Assembly: GCA_934668765.1 (NCBI GenBank)
Contig: CAKUOH010000010.1
Span: forward strand, 4,957-68,956
DNA length: 64,000 bases
Reading direction: 5' to 3'
DNA from: an uncultured Helicobacteraceae bacterium
GTDB taxonomy: Bacteria; Campylobacterota; Campylobacteria; Campylobacterales; Helicobacteraceae
Shown: positions 6,960-16,063 of the stretch, piece by piece
How positions within the stretch are numbered: the stretch's first letter is position 1
Layout: each line of letters starts with the position of its first letter
Notes under the pieces: generated by a model
Databases searched by the model: none
What the model saw: only the letters and a program-made list of their open reading frames with translations
What the model was told of the DNA's origin: nothing
Position numbers and translations under genes: made by a program

Positions 6960-8582
6960 TCACTCGCCTTTAGATTCCAAATATTCCTCATAGCTCCCGC
7001 GAAAGTCGATGATTTGCGCGGGGAGATTTGCGCCATTTGCGTCAAATCGTGGCACTAGCTCGATTATGCGATTTGCATACGCATCGATGAGCTCTCTATC
7101 GTGGCTAACGCAAATCACATTCCCGCTAAACTTATACAATGCTTCGCCAAGCGCGATGATTGATTCCAAATCCAAGTGGTTTGTGGGCTCATCAAGCACT
7201 AAAAAATTCCCCCCTTCAAGCATTAGCCTACTTAGCACCATTCGATGTTTCTCGCCCCCACTTAAACGACTTACTTGCTTTTCTTGCTCTTCGCCACTAA
7301 AAAGCATTCGCCCCAAAGCATTGCGGATTTCCCCTGCTTCTTTGCGTTTATCAAATGCCCGAAGCCACTCAAATAGCGTCTCTTCACCCTTGATTTCCTC
7401 ACTCACATTTTGGGGGAAATAGCCTCTCTGCGTAGTCGCGCCCCATTTCACAAAGCCAGAATCTGGATTCAAAACTTCGACTAAAATCTGCAACAAAGTG
7501 CTTTTCCCCACGCCATTTGGACCAATTAGCGCGATTTTATCATTTGGCAGGATTTTTAGGCTAACGCTTTCTAGCACCTTTTTTTCGCCATAAGATTTGC
7601 TGATATTTTCGCACTCTAACGCCTCATTGCCGATTGTGCGATTTGGCTTAAAGACAATGCTAGGGTCGCGCCGTGAGCTAACTTTAAGCGCGGAAATATC
7701 AAGCTTTTCTAATTGCTTTTGGCGGCTGGTAGCTTGCTTTGCCTTGCTTGCATTTGCGCTAAATCGTGCGATAAAATTTTCTAATTCCTCTTTTTCTTTG
7801 AGCTTTTTGTTGCGCTCTGCCTCTTGTTGCTTGGCGATAAGCGTGCTAGCGATATACCAATCATCATAATTCCCGCTAAACTCGCGCACGCCTCCAAAAT
7901 CCATATCCAAAATATGCGTGCAGATAGAATTTAAAAAATGTCTATCGTGGCTAATGACTACGATTACGCCCTCATAGTGTTTGAGATTAGATTCAAGCCA
8001 CGCGATTGATGGCAAATCAAGGTTATTTGTCGGCTCATCAAGCAATAAAATCTCTGGCTTTGGAAATAGCACTTGGGCAAGCAAAATCTTAAATTTATCT
8101 CCGCCTGTAAGGCTACTCATAAGGTTTTCGTGGCTTTTAGCGGGGAATCCCAAATCCTCCAAAATCTTTTCAATCACCACTTCGCATTCATAAGTAGGGT
8201 CTTCTTCTGCGCAAATCATCTCTAAATCGCCTAATTCGTTATTGATTTTTTCATCGCTCAAATCGCCGTTTGCATAAAGCCATTCTTTGCGCTTTATCGC
8301 GTCATATAGCCGTTTATTGCCGATAAGCACGGCATCTTTTAGGCTTAAAGTTTCATAGGCATATTGGTCTTGCTTTAATACACCTAATCTTGCGTTTGGA
8401 GCGATGATAACTTCGCCACTTGTGGCTTCATCTTCGCCTGATAATATTTTCAATAGCGTGGATTTTCCCGCGCCATTTGCGCCGATAAGTCCGTATCGTT
8501 TGCCTGAATCTAAACTCAAATTCACATTTTCAAAGAGTTTTTTGGTAGGATAGCGCATTGATAAGTTTATGGTTTGGAGCAT
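6960..8582 (-). CDS. ABC-F family ribosome-associated ATPase (YbiT/YheS type)
   Basis: A 540-residue soluble protein with two ABC ATPase domains and no membrane part. Walker A GANGAGKST (about 34-42) and GPNGVGKST (about 355-363); signatures SSLTGGDK and SRLSGGEK; Walker B LLLDEPTNNLD and LVLDEPTNHLD; a charged linker between the domains (AERNKKLKEKEELENF). ABC-F proteins of this class bind the ribosomal E site and tune translation. Matches the H. pylori HP0853 type at the N-terminus (LQTINLSMRYPTKKLFENV). AAGGAT lies seven bases before the ATG. The last 20 codons were duplicated downstream (copy at 6192-6259) when a foreign gene entered right after the stop. Confidence 0.93.
   Translation of the reverse strand: MLQTINLSMRYPTKKLFENVNLSLDSGKRYGLIGANGAGKSTLLKILSGEDEATSGEVIIAPNARLGVLKQDQYAYETLSLKDAVLIGNKRLYDAIKRKEWLYANGDLSDEKINNELGDLEMICAEEDPTYECEVVIEKILEDLGFPAKSHENLMSSLTGGDKFKILLAQVLFPKPEILLLDEPTNNLDLPSIAWLESNLKHYEGVIVVISHDRHFLNSICTHILDMDFGGVREFSGNYDDWYIASTLIAKQQEAERNKKLKEKEELENFIARFSANASKAKQATSRQKQLEKLDISALKVSSRRDPSIVFKPNRTIGNEALECENISKSYGEKKVLESVSLKILPNDKIALIGPNGVGKSTLLQILVEVLNPDSGFVKWGATTQRGYFPQNVSEEIKGEETLFEWLRAFDKRKEAGEIRNALGRMLFSGEEQEKQVSRLSGGEKHRMVLSRLMLEGGNFLVLDEPTNHLDLESIIALGEALYKFSGNVICVSHDRELIDAYANRIIELVPRFDANGANLPAQIIDFRGSYEEYLESKGE
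6965..7032. repeat. 68-bp direct repeat, copy 2 (in the functional ABC-F 3' end)
   Basis: Partner of 6192-6259. The 773-bp offset between the two copies defines the unit that was inserted or tandemly copied. Confidence 0.92.
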
Positions 8583-8585
8583 TTT

Positions 8586-10430
8586 TTATCCTTTTTGTGT
8601 TAAATTTTTGCGAAACGCACTGCGTCTTTGAAATAAAAGCAATAGCAAAATCACGCCAAGCCCGATTAGAATGGTAATGCCAAAGCTTTTTAGCGCAAGA
8701 ATCTTGCTAAAAGACAAAAAGCCAAATCCCGCGATTGTGGTTAGGGCTGAAAAAATTATAGCGTGGAGTGTTTTGATATTTTCGCCCTCCGCTTTTACAT
8801 AGATGCCATAATCGATTGACGAAACTACTACGATTAGAAGCGAAAAAAGGTGCATAATATTTACTTTTATGCCTAAAAAATATAAAAATATCGCCGCTAA
8901 TGGCGCGATGATATACACTAGACTTGTGAGTGAGCGCGTGATTAAAAGCACGATTGCAATCATCGATGAGATGACGATAGCCAAAATCAAAAGCATAGGC
9001 TTGTAAATCCCACTTGTAATTTCATTGCTTAGCGTTTCGATGGAGCGAGTTTCCACAAAATCCAAACTTTGAAGTAAATCCACGCCCTCCACGCTAATGG
9101 CACTGTAAAATTTATCATTGTGTTCTACAATCGCCAAATTGCGAATGTCGCTTTTTATTTGCGTGAGTTGTGCGACTTGCATTGCTTTTTGTGGCAGAGA
9201 TTCACGAAAATCGCTAAAAATCAAAATCTCCACACTCTCCCCAAGCGCGTTTTTAAAATACGCTTTATCGCTTAAACGCGCCTTGTTTTGATAATCCAAT
9301 CCTTCCAAATTATAATCTAACTCCAAATTCAGCGCACTTACACCAAGTAAAATCACAGCAATCACAGCAATGATTTTGCTACTAATCTTTGGGCGGCGAA
9401 AACGGCGAATCTTGCGATAAAAAATGGGCTTTTTAAAGCCGATAAATTGATATAAAATCCCAAAACTCAAATACGATACAAGCAGACAAATCATCGCATA
9501 AAGTGAGAGTTGCGCTAGTAGCGGAAAAGGGATAAAAAGGCAAATAAAAAAGCCTATAAAGCTAGTGATAAATCCATAAAACACGGATTTATTAAACCTA
9601 AAATGGTGCATATAGCACCTAAAAAAATGATGATGAAGCATATAATCGATTGCCAAATTGCCGATAGCCACGCCAAATTCTAATGCCATAATATTGACAT
9701 TTTCATAGATTTGCGTAAGTGCAGTAATGCCAAGTAGATTTGCCGAAATAATCGTAAGTAGCGTATTTAGCGACAAAAATGGGATTCGCAAGATAAAGAG
9801 ATATAAAAGCACCAAAAATGTAATCGAACTTGCCATAATGATATTGACATCGCTAAAAATGGCATTGCTATTTTCTAGGCGCAAAATATCGCTTGAAAAA
9901 TAGCGAATGCCCTTTATATCTTTGGTAGATTCTTTAAAATCATTATAAAAATCCTCCGCATTTATATCTTTGGAAAAATTTAGCAAATAAATATTGTCCT
10001 TTAAATGCGTGATTTGCGTGATTTTATCGATGGATTTGAGTTTGTCTAAAACCACAGAATCTTTTGCATTTATCGCAGAATCTACCCACCCCCTAGCCCC
10101 CTCCGCAAGGGAGGGGAAATTATAAGAAGCCCCTCCCCTTGCGGGAGGGGTTTGGGGTGGGGTATTTTTAGCAATAGTGGGGGAATTTTTGGTTTTTTTT
10201 GCAGAATCTAGCGCAGATTTTGCGTTTTTATCATTTGGCAGTGCGATTAAAAGCTCATTTTGCGAAACTAAATCTAAATGAATGTCAATTAGCTCTCGTT
10301 GCTCCACTTTGGGAAATAAATCCAAAATATTTGTGCTAATTTTGCTTTTATCAAAAAATGCAAAAAACACCGCTAGGCAGAGCAAAAAGAGCGCGAAATT
10401 GCTGTATTTCATTAAAGTATTTTTTTGCAT
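8586..10430 (-). CDS. MMPL/RND-type membrane exporter with in-frame repeat insertion
   Basis: 614 residues, about 11-12 membrane spans in two bundles (residues about 205-345 and 470-605) with periplasmic loops between. The layout and the N-terminal NILDLFPKVEQREL recall RND-superfamily exporters of the MMPL/hopanoid type, at the short end of the family. Substrate unknown. Odd: residues about 89-116 (NTPPQTPPARGGA...FPSLAEGARGW) are encoded by a family A palindrome at 10085-10162, in the first periplasmic loop. ATG at 10430 with AAGG ten bases upstream. It precedes the ABC-F gene by three bases and is probably in the same transcript. Confidence 0.8.
   Translation of the reverse strand: MQKNTLMKYSNFALFLLCLAVFFAFFDKSKISTNILDLFPKVEQRELIDIHLDLVSQNELLIALPNDKNAKSALDSAKKTKNSPTIAKNTPPQTPPARGGASYNFPSLAEGARGWVDSAINAKDSVVLDKLKSIDKITQITHLKDNIYLLNFSKDINAEDFYNDFKESTKDIKGIRYFSSDILRLENSNAIFSDVNIIMASSITFLVLLYLFILRIPFLSLNTLLTIISANLLGITALTQIYENVNIMALEFGVAIGNLAIDYMLHHHFFRCYMHHFRFNKSVFYGFITSFIGFFICLFIPFPLLAQLSLYAMICLLVSYLSFGILYQFIGFKKPIFYRKIRRFRRPKISSKIIAVIAVILLGVSALNLELDYNLEGLDYQNKARLSDKAYFKNALGESVEILIFSDFRESLPQKAMQVAQLTQIKSDIRNLAIVEHNDKFYSAISVEGVDLLQSLDFVETRSIETLSNEITSGIYKPMLLILAIVISSMIAIVLLITRSLTSLVYIIAPLAAIFLYFLGIKVNIMHLFSLLIVVVSSIDYGIYVKAEGENIKTLHAIIFSALTTIAGFGFLSFSKILALKSFGITILIGLGVILLLLLFQRRSAFRKNLTQKG
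10085..10162. repeat. Family A palindromic element inside the MMPL gene
   Basis: Two hairpin cores, CCCCCTCCGCAAGGGAGGGG and CCCCTCCCCTTGCGGGAGGGG, bounded by CCCACCCC and GGGGTGGGG. In the coding frame it reads NTPPQTPPARGGA and PSLAEG, identical to the copy in kdsB. Confidence 0.93.
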
Positions 10431-10485
10431 TTTTTAAGCCTTGAGATTCTTATAGAATCTAAAAATCAAATTCTATGATTCGCGC

Positions 10486-11448
10486 CTAATTGCGCATATA
10501 TTTATTGACACAGGCTTCCACTTCTAGCGGATTTGATTTAGATATAAACTCATTTGCGCCTAGCGACATAGCCATTTCTTCATTGCTACTGCCACTCATC
10601 GATGAATTTACCACCACAGGTAAATGCGAAAGATTCGGGTCATTTTTCACGCGCTTAATCACTTCAAAGCCCGAAGTCTCTGGCATTTCCAAGTCTGTGA
10701 TTATCATACCAATGCTTGATAAATCCGTGTCCGCGTCATATAAATGGTCTAGCAATTTTTTGCCGTTGATAAAGTCATTATGCGCTACGCCTAGCTTATC
10801 TAAAATGAGCTGCATAGTTTTTAGCACCACAGGGCTATCATCAGCGATTAGAATCGTCTTTTGACTTTGGACTTTGCGCACCCGTCTTAGTTCCTCTTCT
10901 TTTTCCTCATCAATCCACGGAAACACATCAACAAGCATTTTTTCAATATCCACGATTTGCACCAAACTCCCATCATAGTAGCGTGTGCGTCCCACAAGTT
11001 TGTTATTATTAGAGCTACCGACAATGCCACTATTTTGCTCGATTTCTGTCCATTTTTTATTTAGGATTCTATCTGCTTCATAGATTCGCACACCGATTGT
11101 CCAGCGCGAAAACTCGCATATCATTATGATGTCGCCGTTAAATTCGTTGTTTTTCACTACACGCATAGAAATATCTTTCTTTTTATTATGCACATCATAA
11201 TAAAACCATTTTCGCATATCCACAAGCGGAATGGTAAGGTTACGAATCGTGATTAGCCCCTCAAGCAAGGAAGTTTTATCATAGCTGATTTTGGTAATGT
11301 CGCCATCATATTTAATAACTTCGCGAATCTTAAAGACATTTGTCGCGTATAAATCGCCGTCCTTATCAAGCTTAAAGCAGAGTAATTGCAATTCGTTATT
11401 TTTATGCAGACTTGTTATTTGGTCTATTTTGGCTAGATTTTCTATCAT
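10486..11448 (-). CDS. cheV1: Chemotaxis coupling protein CheV (CheW-REC fusion)
   Basis: Couples chemoreceptors to the CheA kinase and adapts the response. 320 residues: an N-terminal CheW domain (about 1-165; LQLLCFKLDKDGDLYATNVFKI, LVGRTRYYDGSLVQIVDIEKM) and a C-terminal receiver domain (about 195-318). Receiver residues are all present: acidic pair in ILIADDSPV, phospho-acceptor Asp in MIITDLEMP, NSSMSG switch Ser and the Lys in FISKSN. The beginning DQITSLHKNNELQLLCF matches the HP0019 (CheV1) type of H. pylori. The ATG at 11448 is chosen for its GAGAGA ribosome site; an in-frame ATG at 11478 would add ten residues unlike the family. Confidence 0.93.
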   Translation of the reverse strand: MIENLAKIDQITSLHKNNELQLLCFKLDKDGDLYATNVFKIREVIKYDGDITKISYDKTSLLEGLITIRNLTIPLVDMRKWFYYDVHNKKKDISMRVVKNNEFNGDIIMICEFSRWTIGVRIYEADRILNKKWTEIEQNSGIVGSSNNNKLVGRTRYYDGSLVQIVDIEKMLVDVFPWIDEEKEEELRRVRKVQSQKTILIADDSPVVLKTMQLILDKLGVAHNDFINGKKLLDHLYDADTDLSSIGMIITDLEMPETSGFEVIKRVKNDPNLSHLPVVVNSSMSGSSNEEMAMSLGANEFISKSNPLEVEACVNKYMRN

Positions 11449-11608
11449 TTTGTCTCTCGCAAATTTAAAATTTCGCAATTATACAAAAAAAATGCAAATT
11501 TTCTGCCTTTTAGCTTGATTTTTAAAGATTTTTGCACTATAAAGCGTTTTTGACTACACAATTACTTTTTAGCAGTTGCGTTAAAAACTCTCGTATTTTA
11601 GGATTATT

Positions 11609-12763
11609 ATGCAAAAAATTTTTTGGATAAATTGTTTGATTCTAGTCGCTGTGGCGTTAAATTTGCGACTTCCCATTACGATGATAGGACCGCTTGTAGA
11701 AGAAATAAAGACATTTTATGGCATTGGCTCATCAATGGCTGGATTTTTAAATGCGATTCCTGTGATTTGCTTTGGGAGCATTGCCTTTGTGGTGGGATTT
11801 TTCTCTGGGCGAAAAGCAATGCTTGTCGCGCTAATCTTAATGATAGTAGGCATTTTAATGCGAAGTTATGGCGGAATCTATGGGCTTTTTGCAGGAATGG
11901 CGATTTTAGGCGGGGGAATCGCAGTGGCAAATGTGCTTCTCCCTAGCTTTGTCAAAGAAAAATTCCCACACAAAGTAACTTCAATGATGAGCCTTTATTC
12001 ACTAGTCCTAAATATTTCTACGATTTTTGGAATCTTTATCGCTCTGCCTTTGTTTGCAAAAATCGGGCTTCAGCACACGCTAGGATTTTGCGCGATTTTT
12101 AGCGTGATTGCCATCTTTTTATATATGCCACAAATCAAAAACCACCGAATCTCCCGCCACGCACAAAAAATCCCACTTAAAAAAAATCTTTTTATAAATC
12201 CAAGCGCGTGGAAAATCACGCTATTTATGGGACTTCAAAGCACTATGGCTTATAGCACATTTGCGTGGTATGCAAGTATCATCGCTTCGCTTGGCTATTC
12301 GCAGCATTATGGCTCACAAATGCTACTATTCTCCCAAATAATAGCCGCGCCTGTGGCACTTTTTGGACCGCTATTTTATGGCTATTTGCGTGATAAGTGG
12401 CGAATCTACTATATGGCGATTTTGTGCGGATTATATGTGATAGGCTATGGAATCTTGCTGTTTTCTGGCTCAAAAATCGCCCTTTACATTAGCGCGATAG
12501 CACTTGGAATCCCAATGGGTGGTGTCTTTGGAATTGCGCTTTTATTTATTAGCATAAAAAGCCAAAACACCCAAATCGCAGCCAAACTCTCATCGATGGC
12601 GCAAGGCTTTGGCTATATCATCGCATCAATGGGACCATTTTTGGTAGGCATTTGCAATGACTTTTTTGGCGAGTTTTGGGAGGGCATAATCTTGCTTTTA
12701 TGCGTGGCTGTGGCGTTAAATATTATGGGGATTTTGGCGTATAAAAGCAAGATGATTGCGTGA
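11609..12763 (+). CDS. MFS transporter of the CynX/NimT family
   Basis: 384 residues with 12 predicted membrane spans. The N-terminus (ALNLRLPITMIGPLVEEI) and the FSGRKAML loop after span 2 match the CynX type of major facilitator carriers, whose members are linked to cyanate or 2-nitroimidazole export. The real substrate is unknown. ATG at 11609 with TTTTAGGATTATT upstream. It stands alone between cheV and argG, so its context gives no hint of substrate. Confidence 0.8.
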   Translation: MQKIFWINCLILVAVALNLRLPITMIGPLVEEIKTFYGIGSSMAGFLNAIPVICFGSIAFVVGFFSGRKAMLVALILMIVGILMRSYGGIYGLFAGMAILGGGIAVANVLLPSFVKEKFPHKVTSMMSLYSLVLNISTIFGIFIALPLFAKIGLQHTLGFCAIFSVIAIFLYMPQIKNHRISRHAQKIPLKKNLFINPSAWKITLFMGLQSTMAYSTFAWYASIIASLGYSQHYGSQMLLFSQIIAAPVALFGPLFYGYLRDKWRIYYMAILCGLYVIGYGILLFSGSKIALYISAIALGIPMGGVFGIALLFISIKSQNTQIAAKLSSMAQGFGYIIASMGPFLVGICNDFFGEFWEGIILLLCVAVALNIMGILAYKSKMIA

Positions 12764-12883
12764 ATCTTACTTGTGATTCGTGGGGAGATTTGGGCGAATC
12801 ACACATAGATTCGCACTAGATTTGCCAAAAATCTTTGTAAGATTCACATTAAAAATATAGCGCAATTTTTGCGTAAAATTTGC

Positions 12884-12889
12884 TAAAAT
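12884..12889 (+). promoter_or_regulatory. -10 element of argG promoter
   Basis: TAAAAT preceded by TTTGC, 31 bases before the argG ATG; GGAG ribosome site at 12910-12913. Confidence 0.45.
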
Positions 12890-12919
12890 TCGCGCAATTT
12901 TAAATTTATGGAGTAAAAA

Positions 12920-14179
12920 ATGGCAAAAAAAAGCATTAAAAAAGTCGTTTTGGCTTATAGTGGCGGACTTGATACAAGCGTGATTTTGAAATGGCTTGGC
13001 GATAATTATGGTTGCGAAGTAATCACTTTTACCGCAGACATTGGGCAGGGTGAGGAAATCGAACCCGCTAGGCAAAAGGCACTCTCTTTGGGAATCAAAA
13101 AGGACAATATTTTCATAAAAGATTTACGCGAAGAATTTATCGCTGATTTTGTTTTCCCTATGTTTCGCGCAAATGCCATTTATGAGGGCGAATACTTGCT
13201 AGGCACAAGCATTGCCCGTCCCTTAATCACAAAGCATTTGGTAGAAATCGCAAATAAAACCAAAGCCGATGCAATCGCACACGGCGCGACAGGCAAGGGC
13301 AATGACCAAGTGCGATTTGAGTTAGGGGCTTACGCGCTAAATCCAAATATAAAAGTCATCGTCCCGTGGAGAGAGTGGGACTTAAATAGCCGCGAGAAAC
13401 TGCTAAAATACGCGCAAGATTCAGGCATTAGAATCGAAAAGCAAAAAAATAAATCGCCTTATTCGATGGACGCAAATCTACTTCATATCAGCTATGAAGG
13501 CTTGGGGCTTGAAAATCCTAATCTTGCGCCCGAAGAATCTATGTGGCGATGGAGTGTGAATCCTAAAAAAGCCCCAAATCAAAGCGAAATCATCACTATC
13601 GAATTTAAAAACGGCGATGGTGTGGCAATAAATGGCAAAAAATTAAGCCCTGCAAAATTTTGGGACACACTAAACAAACTAGGCGCAAAGCACGGCATCG
13701 GGCGATTAGACTTGGTGGAAAATCGCTATGTGGGAATGAAATCACGCGGTTGCTATGAAACGCCCGGCGGGACAATCTATCTAAAAGCACACCGCGCAAT
13801 CGAATCGCTAACGCTTGATAGAGAAGAGGCGCACTTAAAAGATAGCATAATGCCACAATATGCGAGTTTGATTTATAGTGGATATTGGTTTAGCCCTGAA
13901 CGCGAAGCACTTCAAGCCTTAATCGACAAAACACAGCGCAATGTCAGCGGAATCGTCCGATTAGAGCTATACAAAGGCAATGTGATTGTGCTAGGGCGCG
14001 AATCCAAAAATTCGCTTTTCAATGTCGCATACAGCACATTTGAGGAAGATACTGTGTTTAACCCAAAAGATGCGCAAGGATTCGTCAAACTAAACGCCTT
14101 GCGATTCATCATCGCAGGAAAGGCAAAAGCAAAAAGCAAAAGCGCAAAAGATTTAAGTGCAAAAAGAAAGAAAAAGTAA
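12920..14179 (+). CDS. argG: Argininosuccinate synthase
   Basis: Joins citrulline and aspartate with ATP in arginine synthesis (cytosol). 419 residues. The PP-loop [15 protein letters not shown] (10-24) that binds ATP and the following TADIGQGEE are clear, as are the substrate region [14 protein letters not shown] and [16 protein letters not shown]. The end is a Lys/Ala-rich tail ([19 protein letters not shown]) beyond the usual family end. H. pylori lacks a complete arginine pathway, so the gene fits a different, less auxotrophic Helicobacter. Own promoter upstream, palindromes downstream. Confidence 0.95.
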   Translation: MAKKSIKKVVLAYSGGLDTSVILKWLGDNYGCEVITFTADIGQGEEIEPARQKALSLGIKKDNIFIKDLREEFIADFVFPMFRANAIYEGEYLLGTSIARPLITKHLVEIANKTKADAIAHGATGKGNDQVRFELGAYALNPNIKVIVPWREWDLNSREKLLKYAQDSGIRIEKQKNKSPYSMDANLLHISYEGLGLENPNLAPEESMWRWSVNPKKAPNQSEIITIEFKNGDGVAINGKKLSPAKFWDTLNKLGAKHGIGRLDLVENRYVGMKSRGCYETPGGTIYLKAHRAIESLTLDREEAHLKDSIMPQYASLIYSGYWFSPEREALQALIDKTQRNVSGIVRLELYKGNVIVLGRESKNSLFNVAYSTFEEDTVFNPKDAQGFVKLNALRFIIAGKAKAKSKSAKDLSAKRKKK

Positions 14180-14479
14180 AGTCGCCCCAAATTTGCCACT
14201 AAATCAAAAACGAATCGCAATAAAGAATCCCGTCATTGCGAGACTTGCTTGTAAGCCCTGCATTTGTGCATAGCGCAGATTCGTGGCGATTTAAACCTTA
14301 TAGTCATTGCGAGACTTGACGCAGTCAAGTCGTGGCAATCTATGTTGTATTTTTTTGGATTGCTTCACTTTGTTCGCAATGACGGCGTAATGATAGATTG
14401 CTTTGTGCAAATCTAAGATTCGCTCTAACAATGACGGCGTGGAGTGTGAATCTAAAATTTTGCTTTGTCTGCCAAGAAT
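14180..14479. other. 300-bp gene-free stretch filled with family B repeats
   Basis: Between the convergent argG and GtrII-like genes. No coding text is seen on either strand. It consists mainly of family B palindrome copies and fragments (14232-14295, 14302-14384, 14393-14436). The stem-loops could end transcription from both sides. Confidence 0.75.
14302..14384. repeat. Family B palindromic element, full copy
   Basis: AGTCATTGCGAGACTTGACG, CAGTCAAGTCGTGGCAATC, a spacer with seven T, then GGATTGCTTCACTTTG and TTCGCAATGACGG. The clearest intergenic full copy, showing two inverted-repeat halves. A partial copy precedes it from 14232 and another follows to 14436. Confidence 0.9.
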
Positions 14480-16024
14480 CTAACGAATAGTAACGATGTA
14501 GCATAATTTTACGCGCTTTATTGTGTGGTAGGCATTTTTTAGTAGTATTTCGCCACTAGATTGCCCTTTGGCATTATTGCAAAATTCCCCAAGCATCATA
14601 GCAGATTCATACCCGCCTAACAAATGAGTATTTATCTCGCCACTAGGGATTAGGCGCGAAATCCCTCCATATTTTTCGGCAAATCTTTGCGCCACAGGGT
14701 GATTGCTATTTGCAAGATTTTCTATGCTTATCATAACACTTGCGCCCCTTGGGACAACCTTGCCTAAATCACTTAAAAGCAATTTTGTGCGAAAATCCCA
14801 ATATTCATCTTGCTTGTTTATCGCATTGCCATAGATATTTGCAAAGCTTATTAGAAAATACGCCGTTACGACTGCCACCACACAGGAAATGTAATGCAGT
14901 ATTTTTGGCAAATGGGGGGGGGCAGAAAGGATATATTTTGTCGCGTGTGCGGGCATAGATTTTGCCAACATAAATGAAACATTTGCAATGGCAATCACTG
15001 CCACAAATGCGTTAAAGCCATAAAATGCGCGTGTCTCAAAAATGGGCTTTTGCAAAACCAAATAAAGCCCAAAAGATAGCGCAAATCCAAGCATAAGAAA
15101 TAGAGTCGCACCAAGAATCAAAGCTATTTTGGGTAGATTCGTGCGAAGTGCAATATTTGCCACAAACAAACAGCAATTTAGCAAAATAAGCCAAATATAC
15201 GCAGTTTGCTTGAAATCATTAAAAATCGTGGTGGCGTAAGTGGAAAGATTCGCCCAAATGCCGATAAAAAAGCGCGAATCTAGCGCGATTATTTCGTGCG
15301 AAGCGTAGGCATCGCCTATCCCCATATTGCTATCATTTATTGTAAGCCCATAAATCAAACTTGCAATGATTAGATTTACCGCACAAATGCCTAAAAATAA
15401 CACACTTTCTTTAAAGCTGCGCCCTTTTATAAAAAACGCACTAAAAGCAAAATATAGACTTAAAATGATATATGTCGCATTTGCAGCTTGATAGCTCATA
15501 AACATTAAAATAAGCGAAACCACGCTCACCACGCAAAAAACGCGCCTATTGCTTTGAAACAAAAATGGCATAATGGCAAAAAATAATGCCATACTCATAG
15601 TCAAACTATCAAATTTATAAGATAGATTGTGCAAAAAATGCGGACTTAAACCCAAAGGTAAGCTCGCTACAACGCCGATAAAATCAAACTTGCCACGAAT
15701 GAGATAGACTAAAATCATAGATGAGATTATCACAAGGCAAATGCCAAAAATCTGCGGTAGTGGCGATAAATCAAGTGCTTTTTTGCCAAAAGTCGCCAAA
15801 ACATTTAAAATAAATGTCGCTAAATAACGACTATAATTCCATACCCCATCATTAACGCAGTGAATCCTATCATCTGTATAATAAATATCCCCACGGATTA
15901 GCGCAAAAAGTGCGAGTGCATAAAGCACAAATCCAAGCGCAAAGGCTTTGCGTAAATGTGGCGCATTTATAAAATCGTGCGTGATATTACGAATCTCACG
16001 CCACGCTACTATGTATTTTTCCAC
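14480..16024 (-). CDS. GtrII-like membrane glycosyltransferase, phase-variable, in frame (ON)
   Basis: About 514 residues, 10-12 membrane spans. The first loop motif GDIYYTDD, then a Trp-Asn-x-SRYL segment and DLSPLPQIFGI match the GtrII glucosyltransferase family (Shigella O-antigen glucosylation), so the likely role is to transfer a sugar from a lipid carrier to surface polysaccharide. Three paralogues lie at 41413-46023. A run of nine G on the plus strand (14914-14922) encodes part of SAPPHLPK and keeps the frame open; one base more or less would truncate the protein. GTG at 16024 is preferred because the paralogues begin M-x-KY; GTG 16030 and TTG 16036 are alternatives. Confidence 0.82.
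   Translation of the reverse strand: MEKYIVAWREIRNITHDFINAPHLRKAFALGFVLYALALFALIRGDIYYTDDRIHCVNDGVWNYSRYLATFILNVLATFGKKALDLSPLPQIFGICLVIISSMILVYLIRGKFDFIGVVASLPLGLSPHFLHNLSYKFDSLTMSMALFFAIMPFLFQSNRRVFCVVSVVSLILMFMSYQAANATYIILSLYFAFSAFFIKGRSFKESVLFLGICAVNLIIASLIYGLTINDSNMGIGDAYASHEIIALDSRFFIGIWANLSTYATTIFNDFKQTAYIWLILLNCCLFVANIALRTNLPKIALILGATLFLMLGFALSFGLYLVLQKPIFETRAFYGFNAFVAVIAIANVSFMLAKSMPAHATKYILSAPPHLPKILHYISCVVAVVTAYFLISFANIYGNAINKQDEYWDFRTKLLLSDLGKVVPRGASVMISIENLANSNHPVAQRFAEKYGGISRLIPSGEINTHLLGGYESAMMLGEFCNNAKGQSSGEILLKNAYHTIKRVKLCYIVTIR
14914..14922 (+). repeat. G9 homopolymer in GtrII-like gene
   Basis: Nine G flanked by GCAAAT and CAGAAAGG (plus strand; C9 in the coding strand). 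In frame here. The same flanks and tract occur at 44909 and, on the opposite strand relative to coding, at 63065. Confidence 0.9.
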
Positions 16025-16063
16025 ACGCACCCACAAATAGTGATAATTTAAAAAAGCGTGAAT

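Noticed and set aside
14232..14436. CRISPR-like array
   Set aside because: Repeats are palindromic, of unequal spacing and without unique uniform spacers; no cas gene in the window.
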